Shown here one piece after another: positions 7,373-16,311 of a DNA stretch of 64,000 nt. The stretch lies in assembly GCF_000340435.2 (NCBI RefSeq), contig NZ_CP011883.2, positions 2,712,687 through 2,776,686 of the forward strand, given 5' to 3'. The notes under the pieces are model-generated. The model was given only the letters and a program-made list of their open reading frames with translations, searched no databases and was not told where the DNA came from. The stretch is from Mycobacterium haemophilum DSM 44634. GTDB taxonomy: Bacteria > Actinomycetota > Actinomycetes > Mycobacteriales > Mycobacteriaceae. How positions within the stretch are numbered: the first letter of the stretch is position 1; every line of letters begins with the position of its first letter. Both the position numbers and the translations under genes were made by a program.

Positions 7373-9139
7373 ATGCGCCAGCGCGTTATCGTCAGCGGTG
7401 ACGATGCGCTGGCGACGACGATCATCGAAGAGTTGAAGAGAGCGGGCGCAACCGTCGCCAAACTCCTCGGTCCTGAACTCGCCGGCACCCGGGTCAAAAC
7501 GGAACTCGCTAGAGCTGGGGTCGCCGAAGCAACCGCCGTGATCTGCGCCGGAGATGACGACGCGACGAATCTCGAAATCGCTTTGCTCGCGAGGAAAGCC
7601 AATCCGGACATTCGCGTGGTGGCGCGGTTGGCCAACGAGGTGCTGCGGGAAGCGGTGGCCGACGACGATGGGCCGAGTGCGATCTTTGACGTCGCCGCCC
7701 TCGCGGCGTCGGCGGTCGTCGAGGCGTGCCTGGCGCGCACCACACACCCCTTCGAGGCGGCCGGCATTGAATTCATGGTCTTTGGCGCCGAGGCACCGCG
7801 CGACGCGACGCTGCGCGAAATCTATCGCGATCTTGCCCCGGTCGCGATTGTTCGCGGCCAGAACACCACCACCCCCGGCAATGTGGTGGCGTGTCCGGGA
7901 CGGGATGTGCAGGTGCACGCTGGTGACTGGACGGCGATGATCGGCACTACCGACGAAGTGGACCGCTGCGGCGTCAAGGCTCCGCGCCAGGCTAGAACAC
8001 GTTCGCGCCACTCTCGACTGCGCCGAGCATTGGACGCCGCGCGCACCCTGCCCAGCGAAGTCAATCCCGCGTTCTATCCCGTGATTGCCGCCCTGGGTGC
8101 CTTAATACTCGGCTCAACGGCATTGCTGCACTTTGGCTATAAGCACCCCGGGATGTCGTGGGTGGACGCGTTCTACTTCACCAACGAGACGATCACGACG
8201 GTCGGTTACGGCGACTTCAGCTTCGCCCAGCAGCCCACGTGGCTACGGATGTACGCTGCCATGTTGATGTTGGGTGGCGTAACCACCACCGCACTGCTTG
8301 TCGCTTTTGTCGCCGACGTGCTGTTGTCGCGTCGGTTCGTCTGGTCGAGCGGACGCCCGCGAGCGCGCCACCTGCGCAACCACATCATCGTCGTCGGGCT
8401 GAGCGCGCTTGGCATCCGCGTCGTCACTGATCTGACCGCAGCCGGATATGACGTAGCGGTGATCGAGCGCGATATGAACAACCGCTTCCTGTCGACGGCG
8501 GACCAACTCGACGTACCGGTGATCTTCGGGGATGCCACGTTACGCCAGACATTGGAAGCGGCCCGCGTCGACCAAGCCCGCGCCGTAGCGGTGCTGACCC
8601 GCGACGACATGGTCAACATCGAGACCGGGATCGTGCTTCGTGAAATGCTGGGCCACCAGGTGGAAGCCGCCGCCAACCGACGGGACGGCGTCCCGCTGGT
8701 GCTGCGGGTATACGACCACGACCTCGGCTCCGCGGTAGCCCAACGGTTCGGTTTCGAAAACGTTCGTTCTACCGTAGAACTGGCCGCCCCGTGGTTTATC
8801 GGCGCCGCGCTGGGGCTGCAGGTGCTGGGGACGTTTTCGGTCGGAAACCGCTCGTTTCTGATCGGCGGAATGCATGTGCAAGCCGGCAGCGAACTCGATG
8901 GGCTGCAGATGTTCGAGCTGTCAACGCAAACGCGTGTCATCGCGATTACCCGGGAAGATGCGCCGGTCCAGCTGCACCCGGGCCGCGACGCCCGGCTCAG
9001 CGCCGGCGACACCGTTTACCTTGTCGGTCCGTACCGAGAACTGCTCGCCACCCTACGCAAGGGACAGCCTGCCCGGCAGCACCCAATCGACGATGAACGC
9101 CCGACGGGAGATCAACAGGTGGACGTCAGGTTTGTTTAG
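7373..9139 (+). CDS. Potassium channel with two RCK (TrkA-type) modules
   Basis: A 588-aa protein. Residues 1-120 form an RCK-N/Rossmann domain and about 130-195 an RCK-C domain. Two membrane helices (about 233-254 and 291-318) flank a K+ selectivity filter TTVGYGD at 275-281. A second RCK-N follows at about 336-455 ('HIIVVGLSALGIRVVTDL') and a second RCK-C at about 490-560. The filter directly shows a K+-selective pore, and the RCK domains imply gating by a nucleotide or ion. An RCK pair placed before the pore, with another after it, is less common than a single C-terminal RCK. With the divergent KimA-like importers it suggests a matched import/efflux pair. The ATG has a GGAGG site. Confidence 0.88.
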   Translation: MRQRVIVSGDDALATTIIEELKRAGATVAKLLGPELAGTRVKTELARAGVAEATAVICAGDDDATNLEIALLARKANPDIRVVARLANEVLREAVADDDGPSAIFDVAALAASAVVEACLARTTHPFEAAGIEFMVFGAEAPRDATLREIYRDLAPVAIVRGQNTTTPGNVVACPGRDVQVHAGDWTAMIGTTDEVDRCGVKAPRQARTRSRHSRLRRALDAARTLPSEVNPAFYPVIAALGALILGSTALLHFGYKHPGMSWVDAFYFTNETITTVGYGDFSFAQQPTWLRMYAAMLMLGGVTTTALLVAFVADVLLSRRFVWSSGRPRARHLRNHIIVVGLSALGIRVVTDLTAAGYDVAVIERDMNNRFLSTADQLDVPVIFGDATLRQTLEAARVDQARAVAVLTRDDMVNIETGIVLREMLGHQVEAAANRRDGVPLVLRVYDHDLGSAVAQRFGFENVRSTVELAAPWFIGAALGLQVLGTFSVGNRSFLIGGMHVQAGSELDGLQMFELSTQTRVIAITREDAPVQLHPGRDARLSAGDTVYLVGPYRELLATLRKGQPARQHPIDDERPTGDQQVDVRFV

Positions 9140-9364
9140 TAATCACGGCATCAGCTGAACACTTGTTGCTGGCGTTACGCATGATGCCAAAGGTCAGTTC
9201 GACGGCCTCGGCATCGGACAAACGGGCGCGCACCTCGCCGACATCGTCGGCGACGAGGTGCGCCAGTGTCCAAACTAACGCATCCACATACCGCAGCGCG
9301 GCTTTTGCGCGGTCATCGCACAATACTGAGGTCTCGGTGCTGTCACGCACCGCTCGGCAATCGG
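9126..9364 (-). pseudogene. Carboxymuconolactone decarboxylase/AhpD-like relic (C-terminal half)
   Basis: The minus strand reads 'DRAKAALRYVDALVWTLAHL', 'DDVGEVRARLSDAEAVELTF' and 'GIMRNASNK', the typical C-terminal half of mycobacterial carboxymuconolactone-decarboxylase-family proteins. The N-terminal half, with the CxxC region, is absent. The upstream part of the frame runs into the tldE-like gene, and the 3' end overlaps the channel gene tail, so this is a truncated relic. Confidence 0.55.
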
Positions 9365-10738
9365 CTAGTGCGCCTGGCTCACCGACGACATGTGGAAGTC
9401 GGGTATCCGTAACGAAGGCATCGCCGCCCGGGTGGCCCAGTCCCCCCATTCCCGCGGTAGGGTCATCTCACTGACACCGGCCTGCGTGGCCCGTCGTAGC
9501 AGGTCCAGCGGGCTTTCGTTGAACCGGAAGTTGTTGACCGCCGCAGTCACCTCGCCGTCTTCGATGAGGTACACGCCGTCGCGGGTCAGCCCAGTGAGCA
9601 GCAGCGTGGTGGGGTCGACCTCGCGGATGTACCACAGCGTAGTCAGCAGCAGGCCGCGCTCGGTGCCCGCGATCATGTCGGCGAGATCGGTCGACCCACC
9701 CGTCATCATCAGGTTTTCGGCGGCGACCGCGACCGGGGCGTTGAACTTGGCAGCCGTGGCCCGCGGATAGGCCAGCGCGTTGATCACCCCGTCGCGGATC
9801 CAGTCGACCTGACCGATTTCCATCCCGTTGTCGAACACCGACATCGTCTCTGAAGAATTGCCCACCGCGACAAACGGCATGCATGCCAACCCCGCAGCGA
9901 AAGGGTCGGAAAACAACGTCAGTGGCAACTCGGTGAGCCGCTCCCCCACCCGGGTCCCGCCGCCGGGCGCCGACAATGCGGTCCGGCCCTCCTGGGCACC
10001 CCGGCCGGCCATCGACCATGCCAGGTAGATCATCATGTCGGCCACCGTCGATGGCGGCATGATCGTCTCGTATCGTCCCGCCGGCAGCTCGACCCTACGC
10101 TGCGCCCAGCCCAACCTCATCGACAGCTGCTCGAGCAGCAGATCGGTTGGCACGTCCACGAAATCGGGCGAGCCGACACCCACCCAAGCACTCGCGTCGC
10201 CCCGTTTGGCGTTGATCTCAATTGCCCCGGTGGGCTGGGTGTAGCGTCGGCGCAGTCCCGTGGACGACGCCAAAAACGTCGTCGAGACACTATGGTGCGC
10301 GTAGCCGTACAGCCGGTCGGTGCCGCGGAACCCCCAGCTCAGTGAGCCGGCGACATCGGCGAACACCTCAGCTCCGGTGCCAGGCACCGCCGCGTCCCAA
10401 TCGTCGGGTGTCCCGGTACCGGCCAGCAGCGGCGCAGCATCGCCGGCCTCGGGCGCCGAGCGAGCCGCCTCTTGGGATGCAGCCACCAGCCCGGGAATCA
10501 CTAGGGGATCCACTTCAGCCGATACCACCGTGCCAACGAAAGCGCTATCACCTTGGTGCACAACCGAAATCACGGCCACATTTCGATTGACCGAAACTCC
10601 ATTGGTGGTCATCGAATTGCCCGCCCAGCGCAAGGTCGCTTCGACACGGTCGGTGACTATCACCATGGTCTCGTCGGCCCGGCCAGATTTCGCCGCCTCA
10701 GCTAGCACGAGATTGACGGCATGCTGCGCAGTGATCAT
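9365..10738 (-). CDS. TldE/PmbA-family subunit of the TldD-TldE protease
   Basis: A 457-aa member of the TldD/PmbA metalloprotease family that lacks the HExxxH zinc motif, as expected for the TldE partner. Recognisable parts are 'RVEATLRWAGNSMTTNGVSV' at the N-terminus and 'GLTRDGVYLIEDGEVTAAVN' plus 'NFRFNESP' near the end. The TldD partner lies immediately upstream, about 50 bp away. In Enterobacteria the heterodimer trims unfolded peptides such as microcin precursors and the CcdA antitoxin; the mycobacterial substrate is not known. The position and neighbour match Rv2314c. Confidence 0.85.
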   Translation of the reverse strand: MITAQHAVNLVLAEAAKSGRADETMVIVTDRVEATLRWAGNSMTTNGVSVNRNVAVISVVHQGDSAFVGTVVSAEVDPLVIPGLVAASQEAARSAPEAGDAAPLLAGTGTPDDWDAAVPGTGAEVFADVAGSLSWGFRGTDRLYGYAHHSVSTTFLASSTGLRRRYTQPTGAIEINAKRGDASAWVGVGSPDFVDVPTDLLLEQLSMRLGWAQRRVELPAGRYETIMPPSTVADMMIYLAWSMAGRGAQEGRTALSAPGGGTRVGERLTELPLTLFSDPFAAGLACMPFVAVGNSSETMSVFDNGMEIGQVDWIRDGVINALAYPRATAAKFNAPVAVAAENLMMTGGSTDLADMIAGTERGLLLTTLWYIREVDPTTLLLTGLTRDGVYLIEDGEVTAAVNNFRFNESPLDLLRRATQAGVSEMTLPREWGDWATRAAMPSLRIPDFHMSSVSQAH

Positions 10739-10787
10739 GAGCGCCGCTCCTCAGCTTCGCTTCGCTCTGCATTGTCGCCGGCGCGGA
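10739..10787 (-). repeat. MIRU-like short element between tldD and tldE
   Basis: The minus strand contains CGGCGACAATGCAGAGCGAA followed by GCGAAGCTGAGGAGCGGCGC. This is the same word set as the element between smtB and furB (54892-54973). Such units are the mycobacterial interspersed repetitive units that sit between co-transcribed genes. The GAGGAG part can serve as ribosome site for the downstream gene. Confidence 0.6.
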
Positions 10788-12305
10788 TCATCGGCCGCTC
10801 TCGGTACGGGTGTTGAGTACGTTGACGCCTCTGAATAGCGCCGACGGACAGCCGTGGCTCACGGCGGCCACCTGGCCGGGCTGGGCCTTGCCGCAATTGA
10901 AGGCGCCGTTAAGCCGCCAGGTCGACGGGCCGCCCACGGCTTCCATGGAATTCCAGAAGTCGGTGGTGGTGGCCTGATACGCGACATCACGCAGCTGACC
11001 ATCCAGGCGGCCATCTCGGATACGGAAGAACCGCTGCCCCGTGAACTGAAAGTTGTAGCGCTGCATATCGATCGACCATGACTTGTCGCCGACGATGTAG
11101 ATGCCGTCGTCGACCCGGGCGATCAGGTCAGCAGTAGTAATCTCGTCGGGGCCGGGCTGCAGCGACACGTTGGCCATCCGCTGAATCGGCACGTGATGCG
11201 GCGAATCGGCATACGAGCACCCGTTGGAGCGCGGCTGCCCCAACCGCGGGGCAAAGACCCGGTCGAGCTGATAGCCGACGAACACCCCGTCACGCACCAG
11301 GTCCCAGCGCTGCGCGGCCACGCCCTCGTCGTCGTAACCGACACTGGCTAGACCGAATTCGACCGTCCGGTCCGCTGTCACGTTCATCACCGGCGAACCA
11401 TATTGCATGGTTCCGAGTTTGTCAGGGGTGGCGAACGAGGTGCCAGCGTAGGCGGCCTCGTAGCCAATAGCGCGATCGTATTCGGTTGCGTGACCAATGG
11501 ATTCGTGAATGGTCAACCACAGGTTAGTCGGGTCGATCACCAGATCCTTAGGTCCCGGGGTCACGCTGGGCGCCTTGACCTTCGCGGCCAGCAGCGACGG
11601 CAGCTGCGCGAGCTCGTCGGTCCAGTTCCACACGCCATCATCGACGAGGATCTCCCAGCCTCGGGCCGTCGGCGGCGCCAGGGTGCGCATCGAGTCGAAA
11701 CCGCCCGCCGCGGCGTCCACCGTCACCGCTTCCAAGGAGGGCATTAGCCGCACCCGTTGTTGGGTGATTGACGATCCGAAGGTGTCGGCGTAGAACGTCT
11801 GCTCCTTGACCGCCGTTAAACCAGCCGACACGTGGTCAATGCCGTCGGCGTCCAGCAACCGCCAGGAGAACCCCTCGAGCACGGCAATCTTGTCCGCCGC
11901 GGGGATGCTGAATGGGTCGATCCGGTAACTCGACACCCAGCTGGCGTTGGCGTAGACCGGCTCGGGTGCAAGCTCGACGCGCTCGCTGTTGAGCGCCGCG
12001 AGCGTGGTGGCCACCTGTACTGCGCGGCGCGCAGTGCCGGCTGCCACGGAAGGCGCCAACTCGGCGTGCGAGGCGAACCCCCAGGTACCGTCCACGATCA
12101 CCCGGACCGCCAACCCGACCTCACGGCTGACCATCGCGGTCTCCAGCTCGCCGTCACGGAGCTGGATGATCTCGGTGCAGAGGCGGTGAATGCGCAGGTC
12201 GGCGTAGCTGGCCCCGGCCGCAGTAGCCGCCGACAACGCGGCTTCGGCCAACTCCTGGCGCGGCAGGTCCACGAAGTCAGCATCGATCCCCCGGTTTGGT
12301 GTCAC
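10788..12305 (-). CDS. TldD-family zinc protease subunit
   Basis: A 505-aa TldD/PmbA-family protein carrying the catalytic motif HESIGH (in 'LTIHESIGHATEYDRA'), the HExxxH form expected of TldD. The C-terminal part has 'ADLIARVDDGIYIVGDKSWS' and the family-typical 'GRLDGQLRDVAYQATTTDFW'. It is the upstream gene of a two-gene unit with the TldE-like gene and is divergent from uspA, with only about 33 bp between starts. By position and length it corresponds to Rv2315c. It is likely the active subunit of a heterodimeric peptidase. Confidence 0.87.
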   Translation of the reverse strand: MTPNRGIDADFVDLPRQELAEAALSAATAAGASYADLRIHRLCTEIIQLRDGELETAMVSREVGLAVRVIVDGTWGFASHAELAPSVAAGTARRAVQVATTLAALNSERVELAPEPVYANASWVSSYRIDPFSIPAADKIAVLEGFSWRLLDADGIDHVSAGLTAVKEQTFYADTFGSSITQQRVRLMPSLEAVTVDAAAGGFDSMRTLAPPTARGWEILVDDGVWNWTDELAQLPSLLAAKVKAPSVTPGPKDLVIDPTNLWLTIHESIGHATEYDRAIGYEAAYAGTSFATPDKLGTMQYGSPVMNVTADRTVEFGLASVGYDDEGVAAQRWDLVRDGVFVGYQLDRVFAPRLGQPRSNGCSYADSPHHVPIQRMANVSLQPGPDEITTADLIARVDDGIYIVGDKSWSIDMQRYNFQFTGQRFFRIRDGRLDGQLRDVAYQATTTDFWNSMEAVGGPSTWRLNGAFNCGKAQPGQVAAVSHGCPSALFRGVNVLNTRTESGR

Positions 12306-12338
12306 GGCTACACCGTAACGACCGGCTTTAATACACCC

Positions 12339-13211
12339 ATGGCTGCGTCGCCCCGCCGATCCATTGTGCTGGCCTACGCCCTGCTGGCCCCCAGCCTGGT
12401 CGGTGTGGCCGCCTTCTTACTGCTGCCCATTCTCGTGGTGATCTGGCTGAGCATGTTCCGGTGGGACCTGCTGGGGCCGCTGCACTATGTCGGCCTGGCC
12501 AACTGGCGGTCGGTGCTGACCGACCCCGACTTCGCCAACTCACTAATTGTCACGGCCGTCTTCGTGGCGATCGTGGTGCCGGCTCAGACGGTGCTCGGCC
12601 TGCTGACCGCGACAATGCTGGCCCGCCAACTTCCGGGCACCGGCGTATTTCGCACGCTATATGTGCTGCCGTGGATCTGCGCCCCGTTGGCAATCGCGGT
12701 GTTGTGGCGCTGGATCTTTGCTCCCACCGACGGCGCTGTTGCCACCGTCCTCGGACATCGCATTGAATGGCTCTTCGAGCCCAGCCTTGCGCTGCCGATC
12801 GTTTCGGCGGTCGTCGTCTGGACCAACATCGGATATGTCTCGCTGTCGTTCCTCGCCGGCCTACTGGCTATCCCAGACGACATCCACGCGGCCGCGCGCA
12901 CCGACGGCGCCGATGCCTGGCAGCGGTTCTGGCGCATTACTCTGCCGATGCTGCGGCCGACGATGTTCTTTGTGTTGGTTACCGGAATCGTCAGCACAGC
13001 ACAGATTTTCGACACCGTCTATGCGCTGACCGATGGCGGTCCGGATGGTCGCACCGACCTGGTGGCGCACCGCATCTATGCCGAAGCGTTCGGCTCCGCG
13101 GCCATCGGGCGAGCATCGGTGATGGCGGTGTTACTATTCGTCATCTTGCTCGGCGTCACCGTCGTTCAGCATGTGTACTTCCGGCGGCGGATCAGCTATG
13201 AGCTCACCTAG
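12339..13211 (+). CDS. uspA: Sugar ABC transporter permease UspA
   Basis: A 290-aa inner-membrane permease of the MalF type with six hydrophobic segments. The EAA-loop is 'AARTDGADAWQRFWRITLPM', which contacts the ATPase. The ATG at 12339 is chosen over a longer open frame because homology starts at 'MAASPRRSIVLAYALLAP' and the length matches the 290 aa of Rv2316. It overlaps uspB by 14 bp. UspABC of M. tuberculosis is an amino-sugar importer. No ATPase gene lies here, so a shared MsiK/SugC-type ATPase must be borrowed. Confidence 0.92.
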   Translation: MAASPRRSIVLAYALLAPSLVGVAAFLLLPILVVIWLSMFRWDLLGPLHYVGLANWRSVLTDPDFANSLIVTAVFVAIVVPAQTVLGLLTATMLARQLPGTGVFRTLYVLPWICAPLAIAVLWRWIFAPTDGAVATVLGHRIEWLFEPSLALPIVSAVVVWTNIGYVSLSFLAGLLAIPDDIHAAARTDGADAWQRFWRITLPMLRPTMFFVLVTGIVSTAQIFDTVYALTDGGPDGRTDLVAHRIYAEAFGSAAIGRASVMAVLLFVILLGVTVVQHVYFRRRISYELT

Positions 13212-14022
13212 CCGCCTCTCCAACACCGTGATCTACGCCGGCCTAGCACTCGGTGCGCTGATCACCGTGGCACCGTTCGCACTTGGCTTACTCACCTCGT
13301 TCACGTCGGCTCACCAATTTGTGACCGGTACGCCACTGGAGTTGCCGCGGCCACCCACACTGGCCAACTACGCCGGCCTGTCCGGTGCTGGATTTCTGCG
13401 CGCAGCAGCGGTGACCGCGTTGATGACGGCGGTGATTCTGCTTGGCCAGCTGACCTTCTCGGTGTTGGCCGGCTACGCGTTCGCACGGTTACGGTTCCCC
13501 GGGCGAGATGCTTTGTTTTGGGTCTACATCGCGACATTGATGGTGCCGGCGACGGTCACGGTGGTGCCGATGTATCTGATGATGGCCCAAATCGGCCTCC
13601 GCAATACATTTTGGGCGCTGGTTCTGCCGTTTATGTTTGGCTCCCCGTACGCAATTTTCCTGCTGCGCGAGCACTTTCGCATCATTCCGAACGATTTGAT
13701 CAACGCGGCACGCCTCGACGGCGCTAACACTCTAGACGTGATCGTGCATGTCGTGATTCCGTCCAGCCGCTCAGCTCTAGTGGCGTTAGCACTCATCACT
13801 GTGGTCTCGCAGTGGAATAACTTCATGTGGCCGTTGGTGATTACTAGTGGCCACAAGTGGCGTGTGCTCACGGTGGCGACGGCTGACCTACAGTCCCGAT
13901 TCAACGCCCAGTGGACGCTGGTGATGGCCGCGACCACGGTCGCGATCGTGCCGCTGATCGTACTATTCGTTGGTTTCCAACGGCACATCGTCGCCTCGAT
14001 CGTCGTCTCGGGGCTGAAATGA
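13198..14022 (+). CDS. uspB: Sugar ABC transporter permease UspB
   Basis: A 274-aa MalG-type permease with six membrane segments and the EAA motif 'NAARLDGANTLDVIVHVVIP'. The ATG at 13198 lies inside the end of uspA (14-bp overlap), and the resulting length equals that of Rv2317. It pairs with UspA to form the channel of the amino-sugar importer. The solute-binding protein gene follows after 85 bp. Confidence 0.92.
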   Translation: MSSPSRLSNTVIYAGLALGALITVAPFALGLLTSFTSAHQFVTGTPLELPRPPTLANYAGLSGAGFLRAAAVTALMTAVILLGQLTFSVLAGYAFARLRFPGRDALFWVYIATLMVPATVTVVPMYLMMAQIGLRNTFWALVLPFMFGSPYAIFLLREHFRIIPNDLINAARLDGANTLDVIVHVVIPSSRSALVALALITVVSQWNNFMWPLVITSGHKWRVLTVATADLQSRFNAQWTLVMAATTVAIVPLIVLFVGFQRHIVASIVVSGLK

Positions 14023-14107
14023 GCCGCTTTGGGTTTAGTACCGAGATTGCCGTCAAGGCTGTGATTTTTGTGGATCCACGACCACCACGGCAATCTCGAC
14101 GCACACC

Positions 14108-15430
14108 GTGACCGGGCCTCGCTTTTCCACGCTGGTCGCCGGCGCGCTTGCGCTGGTGGCGGTGCTGTTGGCCGCGACTGCGGTACTGCTGGACTACTCG
14201 GGCGAACCCCGTGGCGGCAAGGTCGTCGTTACGGTGCGCCTGTGGGATGAACCGATCGCGTTGGCGTATCAGCAGTCGTTCCAGGCCTTCACCCGTACGC
14301 ATCCCCATATCGAAGTGCGCACCGATATGGTTGCCTACTCGACATACTTCAACACCTTGCGCACCGACGTGGCCGGTAGCAGCGCCGCCGACATCTTCTG
14401 GATATCAAGCGCTTACCTCGCCGCATATGCCGACAGTGGCCGGTTGATGAGGATCGATAATCCGGCGTCGGAGTGGGAACCAGCGGTGGTAGACCAGTTC
14501 ACCCGGGCCGGTGCGCTATGGGGTGTACCGCAGTTGACCGACGCCGGCATCGCCGTGTTCTATAACGCCGACCTGCTCGCTGCTGCCGGTATCGATCCGG
14601 TCCAGCTCGACCATATGTGGTGGACTCCCAGCGGTGACGACACCTTGCGCCCCTTGCTGGCTCGGCTCACCCTGGATGCCGATGGAAATGCTGCGAACAC
14701 ACCAGGTTTCGACTCAGGACGAGTCCGTCAATGGGGATACAACGCGGCCAACGACCCCCAAGCCATCTACCTCAACTACATCGGGTCAGCCGGCGGAGTA
14801 TTCCAGCGCGGCGACGAGTTCGCCTTCGATAACCCCGAGGCGATCGAGGCCTTCCGGTACCTGGTCAGGCTGATCAACCACGACCACGTGGCGCCACCGG
14901 CCTCAGACACCAACGACAACGGCGATTTCTCGCGCAACCAATTTCTGGCCGGCAGGATGGCGCTCTTCCAATCCGGCACCTACAACCTGGTACCAATAGC
15001 CCGCGAGGCCCAGTTCCGTTGGGGTGTCGCGTTGCTGCCGGCCGGTCCGCAAGGCCGGGTAAGCGTTACCAATGGTATTGCCGCAGCCGGTAATGCAGCG
15101 ACCAAGCATCCGGACGCGGTGCGTCAGGTATTGGCCTGGATGGGCAGCAGGCAGGGCAACGCGTACCTGGGCCGTCACGGTGCCGCCATCCCGGCGGTGC
15201 GGTCGGCTCAGCCGGTCTACTTCGACTATTGGGCCGGTAAAGGCATAGATATCAGGCCCTTCTTCTCGGTGCTGGACGGCTCCCACATTCCGGCTCCGGG
15301 CGGCGCCGGCTTTCCCGCCGGAGACGGCGCATTGCAAAGCTATTTCGACGAAATGTTCCTCGGCCGCGGCGATGTCGCGACAATCCTGGGTCAGGCTCAG
15401 GCAGCAGCCAACGCCGCAGCTCACCGCTAG
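14108..15430 (+). CDS. uspC: Membrane-anchored sugar-binding protein UspC
   Basis: A 440-aa extracellular solute-binding protein (family 1, MalE-like) with one N-terminal hydrophobic anchor (about residues 8-29). No lipobox Cys is present, so it is anchored by a helix rather than by lipid. The body reads 'TVRLWDEPIALAYQQSFQAF' and 'GVPQLTDAGIAVFYNADLLA', typical of the family. The start is GTG, giving the same length as Rv2318. In M. tuberculosis UspC binds amino sugars; the same role is inferred here. Confidence 0.92.
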   Translation: MTGPRFSTLVAGALALVAVLLAATAVLLDYSGEPRGGKVVVTVRLWDEPIALAYQQSFQAFTRTHPHIEVRTDMVAYSTYFNTLRTDVAGSSAADIFWISSAYLAAYADSGRLMRIDNPASEWEPAVVDQFTRAGALWGVPQLTDAGIAVFYNADLLAAAGIDPVQLDHMWWTPSGDDTLRPLLARLTLDADGNAANTPGFDSGRVRQWGYNAANDPQAIYLNYIGSAGGVFQRGDEFAFDNPEAIEAFRYLVRLINHDHVAPPASDTNDNGDFSRNQFLAGRMALFQSGTYNLVPIAREAQFRWGVALLPAGPQGRVSVTNGIAAAGNAATKHPDAVRQVLAWMGSRQGNAYLGRHGAAIPAVRSAQPVYFDYWAGKGIDIRPFFSVLDGSHIPAPGGAGFPAGDGALQSYFDEMFLGRGDVATILGQAQAAANAAAHR

Positions 15431-16311
15431 CTGGGCAGCACCAGCACCGGAACCGGGCTGTGGCGGATAATCTTGGCGCTGCGAGAACCGAGGAATACCC
15501 GGTGGATCTCGCCGCGGGGCGAGGTGCCCAGCGCCAGGATCTCGCCGTCCTCCCAGTCCGCCGCGGCGAGCGCGTCTTGCCAATCGTCGCCGGTAACCAC
15601 TTGCAGCACAACGTCCTCGCCAACTACCCCATCAGTCTTCAGATTTTCCAGGTTTTCTCGTGCTTGCGACGCCCACGCGTCGAGGATCGAATCCTCGGCG
15701 TCCAGCCCGACCTCCGGTGGATACATCGTCCGGCCGCGCACCGCGAAGCTGATCACTCGCGCCGGCACCCCGAACCGCTTGGCGGACTGAAAGCAGCGCC
15801 TCACCACATCGACTGCATCCGGGATAGCCGAATAGGCACACGTCACCCGCGATAGCTTGCCGGTGTGGCCACGATATCCGCGGGTACTGATCGCTACCGG
15901 CACCGGCGACGAATGCAGCAGCCAGTCAGCCGTCGAGCCGATCACCACCTGCCCTTGCCCACGTCCACCGCTCGGCAACGACCCCAGCACCAAGAGCTCA
16001 GCGTCGACTTCCTCGACCACTTCGATCAACCCACCCGCGACCGAGCGGTGCGCGCGGTGGCAGTAGTCGATCTCGATCCCGTCGGCCACTTTGTCGAGAT
16101 GCTGCTGGGCCTCCTTCGCCGAGTCCGCGGCCAGATGATCTGCCCATTGCTCGTATTCGGCGTCGATGCGCGCCCGCGACGGGGTCAGCCACGGTTTCGG
16201 CACGATGGTCGCGACGGTTAGCGACGTTCTCAGTGTCCGCGCGGTGCGCACGGCCAGATGCAACCCTGACAGCCCGACCTTGCCAGCCAGGTAGCCGGCA
16301 ACGACAGTCAC
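15427..16311 (-). CDS. Tandem universal stress protein (two USP domains)
   Basis: A 294-aa protein of two USP domains (about 1-140 and 150-294). Both keep the ATP-binding glycine pattern: 'GSLPSGGRGQGQVVIGST' in the first and 'GTSPRGEIHRVFLGSRS' in the second. The GTG at 16311 overlaps the rocE stop as GTGA, showing translational coupling; a longer open frame exists but would run into rocE. By position it is Rv2319c. It is convergent with uspC and overlaps its stop by a few bases. A link of the stress domain to arginine or ornithine transport is suggested only by the operon. Confidence 0.85.
   Translation of the reverse strand: MTVVAGYLAGKVGLSGLHLAVRTARTLRTSLTVATIVPKPWLTPSRARIDAEYEQWADHLAADSAKEAQQHLDKVADGIEIDYCHRAHRSVAGGLIEVVEEVDAELLVLGSLPSGGRGQGQVVIGSTADWLLHSSPVPVAISTRGYRGHTGKLSRVTCAYSAIPDAVDVVRRCFQSAKRFGVPARVISFAVRGRTMYPPEVGLDAEDSILDAWASQARENLENLKTDGVVGEDVVLQVVTGDDWQDALAAADWEDGEILALGTSPRGEIHRVFLGSRSAKIIRHSPVPVLVLPS

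Noticed and set aside
11832..12338. Long N-terminal extension of uspA
   Set aside because: It runs antisense through the tldD start; homology and length place the start at 12339.
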